Positions 1 through 10,900 of a stretch of DNA of 64,000 nt are shown here, piece after piece. Within the stretch, counting starts at the first letter, position 1. Each line of letters begins with the position of its first letter. The DNA lies in the NCBI GenBank assembly GCA_016706545.1, contig JADJJK010000028.1, positions 1 to 64,000 of the forward strand, written 5' to 3'. Source of the DNA: Myxococcales bacterium (GTDB taxonomy: Bacteria; Myxococcota_A; Polyangia; Haliangiales; Haliangiaceae). The position numbers were made by a program, and so were the translations under genes. Under the pieces are notes generated by a model. That model made no database searches, was not told the origin of the DNA, and saw only the letters and a list, made by a program, of their open reading frames with translations.

Positions 1-1481
1 GTGGTGGCGCGCAGCCGCCCCAGCTCCTCGTGCAGACACGCCATGCGGAGATCGAAGAGCTGCGTCGATTGCGCGTGGCGGACGTAGGTGGCGCGGCAGG
101 CCTCGACGTGCGCGGCCTGCCAGGCGCTGGCGAACCCATCGAGCATGCGGGCGGTGCGCGCCGCGACGTCCTCGGCTCTCGGCGCGCCGGTGGCGGCGAA
201 GGCGGCCACCGTGGCGGCGCGGCGCGCCGGGTCCCAGACCCCGATGAGCTGGTCGGTCGGCGCGTCGCAGGTCACCTGCTGGGAGCGGCGGTTGGCCGCC
301 CAGTAGCCGAGCGCCATCGCGGCGCCAAGGACGCCGGCGAGCGCCGCCGGCCAGAGCTTCCGCAGCGGGGGGCGGCTCCTGCTCGCCAGGGCGTCGAGCA
401 GCGGCTCCATCGACGGAAAGCGCGCTCCGGCCACCGGATCCATGGCGCGTCGCAGCGGCGCTCGCAGCGGGCGCGGGATGCGAGGCGAGGCCGTGCGCGC
501 GCCCGACACCGCCTCGCAGAGCGCGACGGCGAAGCTGTACTGATCGCTCTTGGCGTCGCCAGGCTGACCTGCGCGCGCCTCGGGGCTCATGTACGCAGGC
601 GTGCCGATGGTGGTGCCGATGGCGGTGAGCCGGGAGGCCAGGCTTGGCCCCGGCGAAGGGGCGCGGTCAGCGTCCGCGGCGACGTCCGCTGGGGAGACGT
701 CGCCAGCGGCGGCGGCGGCGGCGGCCAGCCCGAAGTCGGTGATGCGGACCCGACCGTCGCTGCCCACCAGGATGTTGCTCGGCTTGACGTCGCGGTGTAC
801 CAGGCCCGCGTCGTGCGCGGCGGCCAGGCCTCGTCCTGCCTCGATGAACGCGGCGACGATCTGGCGCCAGGTTCGCCGCTCCGCCTGCAGCCAGGTCTCG
901 AGGTCCTGGCCCTCCACCAGCTCCATCGCGACGAACACGTGGGCGCCGAAGATGCTCGCGTCATGCACGGCGACCACGTTGGGATGCGAGAGCTGGGCCA
1001 TGGCCTGGGCCTCGCGCAGGAGCCGGCCGCGCGCGTTGCTGCGCGCCGTGGCCTCGCCGAGCACGCGCACCAGCTTGAGCGCCACGTCGCGGTCAAGCTC
1101 GGGGTCGTAGGCCCGATAGACGATGCCCATGGCGCCTTCGCCGATGGGATCGAGGACGACATACCGGCCGAGCTGCGAGCCGCGCTCGACGAGCTCGGCC
1201 CCTGACTGGGCCTGCCAGAGCAACGCGCGATGCTCCGGCGGCGTGGCGTCGGAGGACGGGCCCGGCTCGGCCGCGGCGGTCGCTGCCGCGTCGGTTGGGG
1301 CCATCGTGCGCGCCAGCTCGGTCATCAGCGCGCGGCAGTCGGCGCAGGCATCGAGGTGACGCTCGAAGTCGTCGTGACCATGAGGTGGCTCTCCTCGGTC
1401 GAGGAAGCGCGCGAGGTCGTTGGCGTCGAGGCACGGCATGGCGGGGAGACCCAAGGAGGGTACTTGCACTTGCTGGCTCAT
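1..1481 (-). CDS. Serine/threonine protein kinase with N-terminal zinc-finger-like motif (C-terminus cut by window edge)
   Basis: Reading runs off the window at base 1, so the C-terminus is missing. Near the N-terminus is an H-x3-C-x2-C pattern (HLDACADC), like the zinc-binding anti-sigma motif. The kinase domain follows, with Lys136 (ALKLVR), HRDVKPSN with Asp231, DFG Asp249 and an APE-like PAYMSPE. A single membrane segment (LWPAALAGVLGAAMALGYW) then leads to an outside region of the type that precedes TPR repeats in myxobacterial kinases. It is likely a membrane-anchored signalling kinase; its substrate is unknown. ATG at 1439 is an alternative start in the same frame, and neither start has a clear ribosome site. 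It lies downstream of, and on the same strand as, the lipid operon with about 130 bases between, so it may be separately transcribed. Confidence 0.85.
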   Translation of the reverse strand, partial: MSQQVQVPSLGLPAMPCLDANDLARFLDRGEPPHGHDDFERHLDACADCRALMTELARTMAPTDAAATAAAEPGPSSDATPPEHRALLWQAQSGAELVERGSQLGRYVVLDPIGEGAMGIVYRAYDPELDRDVALKLVRVLGEATARSNARGRLLREAQAMAQLSHPNVVAVHDASIFGAHVFVAMELVEGQDLETWLQAERRTWRQIVAAFIEAGRGLAAAHDAGLVHRDVKPSNILVGSDGRVRITDFGLAAAAAAAGDVSPADVAADADRAPSPGPSLASRLTAIGTTIGTPAYMSPEARAGQPGDAKSDQYSFAVALCEAVSGARTASPRIPRPLRAPLRRAMDPVAGARFPSMEPLLDALASRSRPPLRKLWPAALAGVLGAAMALGYWAANRRSQQVTCDAPTDQLIGVWDPARRAATVAAFAATGAPRAEDVAARTARMLDGFASAWQAAHVEACRATYVRHAQSTQLFDLRMACLHEELGRLRAT

Positions 1482-1611
1482 GCAGGGCGATGTGCAAGGG
1501 GGCGTCTGGTTGCGGCGCCGGGCGCGACTATTTCTCAGCAGGCCTTGGGCTGTGCTGGGATTTCCCCGAGCGCGTCACGGGGCCTCTGGGGCGTCTGGGG
1601 CGTCTGGGGCG

Positions 1612-2442
1612 TCAGGGGGCGTCTGAGGCTTCCGGGGCCTCGTCCTCTGCGACCTCGGGGGCGTCGGGGGCGTCGGGGGCCTTCGCGACGAGCCGCGACG
1701 GCGGCGCGGTGAGCCCGAGCCCGACGATGGTGATCACCAGGTCCTCGCGCACCTGCCACCACCCGTCGAGCGCGTCAGGGGCGCCCGTCAGCTCGACCTG
1801 CAACGGCTGCCACCGGCCGCGCGCCGTCGGCGACGTGGCGTCAGGCAGGCGGACCTGGGCGCGGCGGGCGTCTTCACGCAGGCCCTGCCGGGTGGCCTTG
1901 AGCGCGCTCTCCTTGGCGCTCCACAGGAGCGTGATCCATAGATCGCGGAGGGGTGGCGCGCAGGCGGCGACCTGCGCGGCCTCCTCGGCGGTGAAGAAGT
2001 CCGCTACCAAAAGCTCGCTGCGCGGCTCGACGCGCTCGCAGTCGGCGCCCAGCCAGCGTGGGGGCACGGCCGCGCTGCCCTGCGCCGAACCGGGCAGGTG
2101 ACGCCGGAGCGCGGCCACCGCGTGACCGCCGCTGTGGCTCAGCGACAGGGTGACCGGCAGGCGCTCGCCGCCGAGCCAGGCCTCGGGGGCGCCGTCGTCC
2201 GCCGCCCGGACCGTCAGCTCGGACAGCGACGGGCCAAAGGCGGCCCACAGCTCGGGGATCGCCGTGGGCAGCCACGCCGCCAGCGCGCGCTTGGCGGTCC
2301 AGCGGCCGAGCAGGAAGTCGCGCTGGCGCTTGGCGAACGGCAGCCCCGCCAGGCGCTGCCGCTCGAGCTCGGCGAGCCAATCGAGCGCGGACGGCACCTG
2401 GTCCTGGCGCTGCTGCAGCCAGCGCGCCGCGCTCGCGCTCAC
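1612..2442 (-). CDS. Sfp-type 4'-phosphopantetheinyl transferase
   Basis: This 276-residue protein should transfer phosphopantetheine from CoA to carrier domains, here most plausibly the four ACPs of the synthase at 7991-16909. The family signatures are present: the metal-binding G-x-D-x-E type motif (LGADCERV) and WSAKESALKA. The length fits the Sfp/EntD group. GTG at 2442 overlaps the TGA of the upstream carboxylase gene by 4 bp (GTGA), which indicates translational coupling. The last 25 or so residues are a low-complexity Ala/Pro/Asp tail encoded by a 9-bp tandem repeat and are not part of the enzyme fold. It is the last gene of the operon. Confidence 0.92.
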   Translation of the reverse strand: MSASAARWLQQRQDQVPSALDWLAELERQRLAGLPFAKRQRDFLLGRWTAKRALAAWLPTAIPELWAAFGPSLSELTVRAADDGAPEAWLGGERLPVTLSLSHSGGHAVAALRRHLPGSAQGSAAVPPRWLGADCERVEPRSELLVADFFTAEEAAQVAACAPPLRDLWITLLWSAKESALKATRQGLREDARRAQVRLPDATSPTARGRWQPLQVELTGAPDALDGWWQVREDLVITIVGLGLTAPPSRLVAKAPDAPDAPEVAEDEAPEASDAP

Positions 2443-5400
2443 GACTGGGGGCCGTCCACCTGGCCGCGCCAGTGCCGCAGCGTCCGCGCCATGCCGCGCT
2501 CCAGCGCAGCGATGAGGCTCGGGCGCAGCTCGGCCACCGGCACGATGCGATCGATCGAGCCCATCCGCAGCGCGCGCTCGATGCTGTGGATCTGGTCGAA
2601 CTCGTCAGCGACCTGCCCGAGCTTCTCGGAGCGCACGAGCGGGCGCAGCGCGGCGAGCTGGTTGCGCAGCGCGGCCTTGTCGGCTGGCGGCGCGGCGGCC
2701 AGCGCGGCCTCCAGCGCGGTCAGGCGTTCGTCGGCGGCGGTGCGGGTGTCCACGTCGCGCGAGAACACCACCGCGGCGGCTGGCGCGCCGCCGATGACCG
2801 AGGCGCGCGCGCCCTCCACCGCCAGGACCTCCAGGTTCTCGTTGAGCTTCTTGGAGAACACCACGAAGGCGCCGCCGTGGTAGCGCGACACCACGCAGAA
2901 CACGATGGGGCCGTCGAAGTTGACCACCGCGCGCCCGATCTCGGCGCCGTACTCGAGCTGCAGCTCGCGCATCGACTCTGGCGAGCCATCGAAGCCGGCC
3001 AGGTTGGCGATCACCACCAGCGGCCGGTTGCCGCTGGCCGCGTTGACCGCGCGGGCGATCTTCTTGGACCCGCGCGGAAACAGCGTGCCGGACGTCCACT
3101 GCACCGGGCCGTCCCCGGGGATGAAGCCGCGGCGCGGCAGCGCGTGCGACTCGATGCCGATCATGCACACCGGCACGCCGGCCAGGTGCGCGTCCCAGAT
3201 GACGCCGATGTCGCCGTCGCGCAGGTCGCGCCAGCGCTCGAGCGGCTCGTGGTCGGCGTCCGCCACCGCGCGCATCACCGCGCGGATGTCAAAGGGCCGC
3301 TTGCGGTCGGCGTTGCGCGGGCCAAACACGTCGCCGATGGTGGGCAGCTCGTCGCCGGGGTGCGGGCTGTCGCGGACGTCGCGCTGGCGCGCGTCGGCGG
3401 TGACCGCGGCGCGCGGGAAGCGCTCGCCTGGGACCACGTAGGTGTGGGCGTAGTGCCGCAGCAGGAGCTTGCAGGCGTGGCCGATGTCTGGCGCCCAGTA
3501 CTGGGCCTGGCCGTTTGGCCCCATGATGCGCTCGTAGCCGCCGATGCCCTGGTTGTCCTCGGCGGAGGTGCTGCCGGAGTAGTCGAGCGCTTGCTTGCCG
3601 GTGAGCACCATCGCCGAGTCGCCGATCATGATGAGGATGCCGCGGGTGTGCATCAGCATGGTGGCCTCCGCGTTCCAGTACGGCTGGGCGCCCACGTTGA
3701 TGCCGCACACCACCACGTTGATCTCGCCGCGGCGCTGGGTGAACTCGATGATCCGGCGCAGCACCGCCGAGATCCAGTCCATGTTCTCGGTGCCGCTCTG
3801 GCGCGAGATCTTGGCGCCCGCGGACAAGGCGAACCACTCCAGCGGGAGCTGGCGCTGCTCCGCGAGATCGAGCGCGGCCATGATGCGGCGGCACTCGGGC
3901 TCGGCGAGCGAGCCCATCTCCTTGTTGGCGTCGCCAAAGAGGGCGACCCGCTCGATGCCCTCTGGCACCTCGGCGGTGAAGCTGCGCAGCACGCCGACCA
4001 CGATGTTGGCGGTGTTCTCGCCCCAGCGCCGATGCACCGGGACCAGCGCGCCGCGGTCGTCGAGGTCATGCTCGACGAAGTCGCCGCGCGGGAAGCCGCC
4101 GCCGGCGTCGGGCGGGGTCAAGAGGCGCACGATCTCGTACGGGTAGATGAGGCCGCGCCGGCGCAGCGAGATGACCTTCTGTTCGTACTCGGTGAGGGTG
4201 GCCAGCGGGTAGGCCGGCGGCTCGGTGACGCGGACGTGCAGGCCGCCGTCGAGCGTGTTGGAGATCCGCAGCACCACCTCGCGCAGGTCCCTGGGCTGCA
4301 GCTCGGGCTCCGCGCCGTGCGCGCTTCCCGCGCCGGCTGGGCCGTGCGCGCCCTCTGCGCCGTCTGCGCCGTCTGCGCGGTCTGCGCCGTCTGGCGGCCG
4401 GGCCGCGAGGCCGCCGCTTGGGACGCGCGTGTACACCATCACCTGCTCGATGCCGAGCCCCTCGGTGGCCGGCGCCAGGCGGCGAACCACCTCGTCGAGC
4501 TCTTCGGCGCGGAGCCGCAGCGGCTCCCAGAACTGCAAGATGACGCGGTTCCACTGCAGGCGATCGCGCGCGGGGCGCTCGGCCTGGACCCGGCGCAGCG
4601 CGGCCAGCGCCTCGCCGAGCACGCGCTCGAGATACGGGAGCTGCACGATGCGGCCCTCGGCGTCGCGCACCGGGGTCAGATCACGGACCTCGCCCATGGC
4701 AAAGAGCCGCTCGTCCTTGGGGTTGTCCCTGGCGACGGCCCGGTACAGGTACACGTCCTCGACGGAGGGCAGCCGCTGCAGGTCGAAGCCGGCCAGGCGC
4801 CAGAAGCTCATGCGGCGCCCGATCATGGGGTGGACGCCGCGCACCAGCTTGTCTTCCAGGTAGCCCGCGACGCCGTCTTGCTCCGGCCGCGCGGCGTCGC
4901 GCCGGTAGGTGACGCAGTGAATGGGCGCGGGCGCGCCGCCGGGCGCCGCGGTGGCCACCACCACCCGGCATAGCCCGACGGGCAGGCCGCCCTCGGCGAG
5001 CGCGGCGCGCACCTCGGCTTCGTCGTCGGCCGCCGAGCCCAGCGCCGCGCTGGCGGTGGTGGTGAAGTCCACGACCACGCTGGCCGGGTCACCGGCGGCG
5101 CGCAGCACCGGGGTCAAGCGGCGGACGCACGCGGCGAGCTCGGCGCGCGCGGCGTAGGTGGCGATCACCGTGACGGTCCGCGCCTCGCTGGGGTACCGCG
5201 CGCTGACGTAGTGGTGCCCATCGAGCTCGTGGACGGTGAGGTCGCGCAGCGCGCGCGTGCGGTAGTGCCTCCGGGTCAACGCCTCCAGCATGGCGGCGCG
5301 CGCGTCGGCGCTGGCGCCAGCGTGGGTCATGCGCCAGGACAAGAGCGCGACGAGCGGCTGCGGGTTGTCGACCAGCTCGCGCACCGCGCGGGCGCGGTCC

Positions 5401-7977
5401 TCGGGGCTCGGCGAGGCCTCGAGCTGATCGAGGCACGCCACCGCGCGGCGGTAGATGGCCTCGCGCGCGCACGAAGCCCGGCTCGTCGTACAGCGCGTGG
5501 CGCACCTCCAGCGCCAGCTCATGCACCGCGGCGAAGCGGCGCCGGCTGGCGCCGATGAGCAGGCCGAGCGCGGCGTGGAGCCGGTCGCCGGCGCTGATCT
5601 CACCGGGCGGCGCGGCCAGCCGCCGGTCGAGGATCGCGGCGATGACCAGGGCCTGGGCGTCGCCGCGCTCGTGGGCGCGGAAGATCCGCTGCAGCGCCTC
5701 CCGCAGGGCCGGCGAGTCGGCGAGCGAGGTGTCGAGCGACGGCGTCGCGGCGGGCAACGCGGCGGGGTAGTGGCGCAGCGCGCGCGCCAGCAGGCGGAGG
5801 AAGGAGGCGGGCAGCCCGGCGCCGCAGGTGTCGAGCGAGCGCAGGAAGGTGAGCAGGTGCTCCTGCGCGCTGGCGAACTCGTGATCGTCAGTGGCGGCGT
5901 CCAGCTCCCCCGGCTGGCGGCGCACCAGGCTCTGCAGCTCGGCGAAGATCTCCAGGGCCTCGGTCTCGGCGTCGAGCAGCGCGGGCGCCTGGTGCGGCAT
6001 CGCGGCGGCGGCGGCCTTCCACTCGGTGGCGATGGCGCGCGCGGTGGCCGCGTCGGCGTCGTAGCCAAGGAGCAGCCTGCGCAGCTCCGAGAAGGCGCGC
6101 GCGAAGCGCTGCTCGGGATCGGTGACGCTGCGCGCGCCGGGCAGCTCGAGCGCGTAGTGGCGCGCGGCGGGCGCGGCCTCCGCGCGCTGTCGCTCGATCA
6201 CCAGCATGGGGGCGTCCAGCTCCACCTGCGAGCTGGGGGTGACCAGCAGCTCTTGGACGCGCCCGTCGCTGGGAGCGGCGACGGTGATCTCCATCTTCAT
6301 GGACTCGAGGACCACCACCGGCTGGCCTGCGGTGACCTCCGCGCCGACGGAGACCGGCAAGCGCAACACCACCGCGGGCGAGGGCGAGCGCACGACGTCG
6401 AGCGTGTCCTCCACCAGGATGTGGCGCGGGACGCCATCGATCTCGACGGCGTAGCGCAGGCCGTGGGCCACCGAGCGCACGCGGTAGGTGCGCTCGGCGA
6501 AGCTGAGCCGGTGCTCGTATCGGCCGAGCGGCTCGACGCGCACGTCGCAGGCGGCGCCGCGCTCGGCCGTCACCCGGTAGGTGTCGGCGGAGATCTGCGC
6601 CACCAGCAGCGCGCTGGCCTGGCCGCGGTGGCGCAGCGCGACCCGGTTGCCGCCGGAGGGGCCAAGCCGAGGCCGGCCGTGCTCGGCGGAGCGGAAGAAC
6701 TGCTCGGCCTCGCGCGCGTGCGCGGCCTGGTAGGCCGCGATCGCCACCGAGATCAGCGCGGCATCGGCGTGCGACTCGTCGAGACAGGTGCCGTGCGCCA
6801 GCACGGCGTCGAACCACTCGTCGTCGGTGGCCAGCTCGAGGACCTCGGCGCGGGTGCCCAGCGCCATCAGGCACGCCTTGTTGGTAGCGCCGCCGCGCAG
6901 AAACAGGTTGGTCTCGCGCAGGCCGCTGCCCAGGCGCTCCAGCGCCTCCGGCCGCTGGCCGGCCCACGCCACCAGGGTCGCCAGCGTCGGATCGGCGCTG
7001 TCGCCAAGCTCGTCGCCTTCGGCCACGGTGGCCACCAGCCGCAGGCCGGGCCCAAGCGGCGGCCGGCACAGCTCGACCGCGCCAGCGGTCAGCGCGCCGT
7101 CGCGCTCGGGATCCTCGCGCGTCAAGCGAGCGGCCAGCGCGTGGCCGTGGACGGGGGCGCGATCTTCTTGCGCCAGCGCGCCGCCGCGCGCCAGGTGCAG
7201 GCGCAGCCTGGCGACGTCCACGCCCACCACCGCCTCCAGCGCGTGCTCGCCGTGAGGGACGGCGCGGAGCCCGGCGAACGAGAAGCGGCTCGACGCCAGG
7301 ACCACGTGCGCCTCGACCGCGGCCACGCCGCAGAGCTCGAGCTCGCGCGCCAGGCGCAGCGCCGCCAGTCGCAGCTCGTCGGCGAGGTCGGCGCCAAAGC
7401 CGGGCGCGGGGCACTCGGCCAGCACGGGGAGCCCATGACGTCGCAGGGTCAGATCGCTGGCGGGCAGGACCGCGACCTGGCCGTGCGCGTCGCCAAGCAG
7501 CGTGAGCTCCACGCGGCGCACGCGACCGTGGCCGTGCTCGGTGGGCCAGCCGGCTCGCGCGGCGAGCTGCGTGAGGGCGGCGGGCTCGAGCACCTGCGCG
7601 TCGGGCGCGTCGAGGAGCGCCTGGCCGAGGTAGCGCACGCCCTGGCGCTGACACAGCGCGAGCAGCTCGCGGGTGAGGGCGTCATCGTCGAGCGCGCTCC
7701 ACACCGCGTCGGCGCGCGTGGCGGCGAGCGCGCGCCGAAGCTCCGCGGGCGTCGCGCTGGGGATCGGCCAGGCCTCGTCGGCCTCGCAGACGTGACGCGC
7801 GCGCGCGTCCCCGGGGCAATGGAGCGCGATGGTGCGCAGCGCAGGGTGGCCTTCGCGCGTGAGCACGCGAGCGGCCTGGATGAGGCGCAGGGAGGCGGGG
7901 CCACCGCCGAGGATCGCGAGGCGCCCGAACGCGCGGTCCGCGGTCGGGGCCAAAGGAGACGAGAGCTTGCTTGGCAT
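2439..7977 (-). CDS. One-chain acyl-CoA carboxylase: degenerate biotin carboxylase, biotinyl domain and carboxyltransferase (apparent frameshift)
   Basis: The chain is about 1845 residues if one frameshift near 5465-5475 is corrected. The order is biotin-carboxylase N-domain (about 10-160), a shortened BC C-domain (about 175-330), a biotinyl domain with ESMKMEI and biotin Lys561, a linker, then a carboxyltransferase domain resembling PccB and eukaryotic ACC (GINVGAQPYWNAEATMLMHT, GNRPLVVIANLAGFDGSPES). The BC part has no ATP-grasp glycine loop and has FAGLRAVPHGEH where active enzymes have FxEMNPRLQVEH, so it is probably not catalytic. It likely makes malonyl-CoA or a related extender with help from a separate biotin carboxylase. 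The frame changes inside a CG-dinucleotide run (FVRAR to REAIY), so an indel error is likely. ATG 7977 lies 13 bases after the synthase stop. Confidence 0.85.
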
Positions 7978-7990
7978 GGAAGTGGGAACC

Positions 7991-10900
7991 CTAGGACTCG
8001 GTGCTGGTGGTGATGGTCTGGTAGCCACGCAAGCGCAGGCACACCGCGCCGCTCGCGTCGAGCACCTCGGCGTCGAAGCGACCGTCTTCGCGGGCCAGCG
8101 TGAGCGCGGTGGCCGGCCGGGCCGACAGCGGCCCGAACCAGCGCACCTCTTCGACCGCGCGTGGCAGCGCCAGCCGGCCGGCGTGCGCGCGCGCCTCCCA
8201 GATGCCCGCGGTCTGGAAGCACAGCTCGATGGCGCGCGGGTCGAGCAAGGTGACGCCGTCTGCGCAGTCGGGTGGCAGCGGCTCGGCCATCTGGCCCAGC
8301 GCCAGCGCGCCCTCGATCCACACCGCCTCCAGCACCTGGTACGCGGGGCCGTGGAAGTACGTGCGATAGATCTCGGCCGCGCGCACCGGCTCGCTGGCGT
8401 CGCGCGCCGGTCGCTGGTGATGCGACGGCGGCGGGGCCGCGGCGGGGCTCCGGGCCAGCTGGACGCGCGCGGTGAAGTGGGTGGTGAGCTGGGGTTCGGC
8501 GCGGCCGGGGAGCTGACGAACGCTGGTGAGCCGGCAGTCGGCGAAGAGCTCGTCAGCCTCCTCGTCTGCGCCCTGGGCGGCGGCTGGCGCGGGTCGCAGC
8601 CACGCCTCCAGCCGCAGCGTGCGCGGCTCGTCGCGATAGAACTTGAACGGCGCCTCGAAGCGCACGTCCAGGAGCGCGCGCACGTGGCGCTGGGGCCACA
8701 GCGCCACCGCCAGCTCGGCGAAGGACTCGAGGCCCATCACGCCGGGCAGCACCGCGGTGCCGTCGATGCGGTGGTGATCGAGGAAGGGCTCCCGCCGCGG
8801 ATCCAGCGTGGTCTCGACGGTGAGCGGGGAGTAGACGCCGCAGCCGAGCACCTGGCCGAGCATGGGGCGCTGCTGCGCGCGGGCGAGCTCTTGCGCGCGC
8901 TCCACCGCGAGGCCGCCCGCGGCGCTGCGCTCGGCCACCAGCGCTCCGAGCTGGCCGGCGATCACCACCTCGCCGCTGCCGCGCACTAGCTCGGCGTACA
9001 CCGCGGGCACGCCTTGCGCCGGCGGCAGCATCTCGATCCCCGCGAGCTGCATCATCTTGGGGATCGAACCGCGCGACGCCATGCCGATCTCGCCCCACGC
9101 GGTCCAGTCGATGGCCACCGCGCACACGCCCGGCCGCGTGCGGCCGAGGTTCGAGACCAGCTTGCAGAGCAGGTCGTTGGCCGCGCTGTAGTCGGTCTGG
9201 CCGCCGTTGCCGAAGCGGCCGGCGATCGAGCTGAACACCACCGCGCCGCCGAGCGACGAGTCGCCAAGGCCGGCGAGCAAGTTGAACCAGCCGTCGGCCT
9301 TCACGTCGAAGACCCGGTCGAACTCGCTGCTGGGCTTGTCGGGCAGAAAGTGGCTGATCTCGAGCCCGGCGGCGTGCATCAGCAGATCGAGGTGGCCGTG
9401 GGCGCGCACGGTGGCGAGCGCCGCGGCGACCTGCTCCTGGTCGCGCAGGTCGACCTGGTGGTAGTGGGCGCGGCCGCCGGCCGCGGCGATGGCGTCGATG
9501 GCGCGCTGCGCCGCCGCCTGACGTTCCAGCGCCGCCAGCTCGCGCTCGACCAGCGCCGGGGTGGCGCGCTCGCCGCGCGCCTTGGCGCGGTCAAACAGGT
9601 CGCGGCGCAGGCCGTCGCGGTCGTCATGGTAGCGGCGCAGATCGGTCGACGAAGCATCCGGCGTGGGGGCCAGGTCGAGCAGGTGGAAGACGCCGCCACC
9701 GGCGCGCGCCGCCAGGTCCGCGGTGATGGCCGCGACGATGCTGCCGGCGGCGCCGGTGACCACGACGTGGCTGTGCGGGTGCAGCGCGAAGGCCGGCGGC
9801 GCGGCAGGATCGAGCGCCGGCTCGCCGAGGCCGATGGTGAGGCGCAGGCCGCGCTGGTAGCCGATCTCGACGGCGCCCGGATCCGCGAGCGTCTCCTCGA
9901 CGAGGGCCTGCGCGATCGCCGCGGGAGCTTCGCCGGTCGCGAAGTCCACGGCCTTGCACAGCGCGGCCTGCCGTTCGCGGGCCAGCGCCTTGATGAAGCC
10001 GGTGACCGCGCCGCCGAGCGGGGCGCTGGCGCCCTCGGCGCCGTAGCCGTGCGCGCCGCCCAGGCGGGTGGCGGCGACGATGAAGGTGCCAGGCTCCGCG
10101 AGGGTGTCGTAGAGCGCGCGAGCGAGATCGGCGAGCCGCTTGACGCGCGCGGCCAGGGCGCCGCGGAAGCCGTCGAGACCGAGCGCGCCAAGGTCGCCTT
10201 CGTCGTCGAGCGCGGTCAGCCAGAACACGCCGGTGAGCGCGCGGCCCTCGCCGAGCCGCGCCAGCAGCGCTTCGGAGGAGTCACCTGGCTCGCCGACGAT
10301 GACGCGCACGTCGCGTTCGCCGAGCGCGGCCAGCAGCGCTTCCGCGACGCCGCCGCGGTCCGGCATCACCAGCACGGTGGCGCCGGCCCCAAGCGCGACG
10401 CCGGTGGCGACGCACAGCTCCAGCGGAGGACGCAGGAGCACGGTGGGCACCTTGCGGGGGTGCGAGGCCGCCGAGGACGCCGCGACCGGGCGCGGCGCGG
10501 CGGCTTGCGGGGGGGTCGCCGCTTGCGCGGGCGCGGCTTGCGAGGCCGCGGCTTGGGAGGGCACGTCGACGGCGGCGGCTCGCGCAGCAGGGGCCAGGTC
10601 TGGCCGGTGGGCGTACACGAAGCCGATGACGTGAGCGATGGTGGGGAAGTCGCGGAGCTTGAGGTCGTCCAGGCGAGGGATGTCGTACGCGGCGCGGACC
10701 GCGGCGAAGGTCTCGGCTTGCTTGACGGTGTCGACGCCGAGGTCGGCCTCGAGGTCGAGGGTGTCGTCGAGCATGTCGGGGGGATAGCCGGTCTTGTCGG
10801 CGATGATGGCGAGGACGGCGGCGCGGACCGGGTCGTCGCTGGGCGCGGCCGCGGCTGGTGTCGCGGGCGCAAGCGTCGCTGCGGCTGGCGTCGCGGGCGC

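Noticed and set aside
980..1500. Reading KS2 as a PfaC-type chain-length factor
   Set aside because: KS2 keeps the active-site Cys (Cys1235) and both His residues; CLFs lack the Cys. Numbers refer to residues; the DNA is about 13960-12400 on the minus strand.
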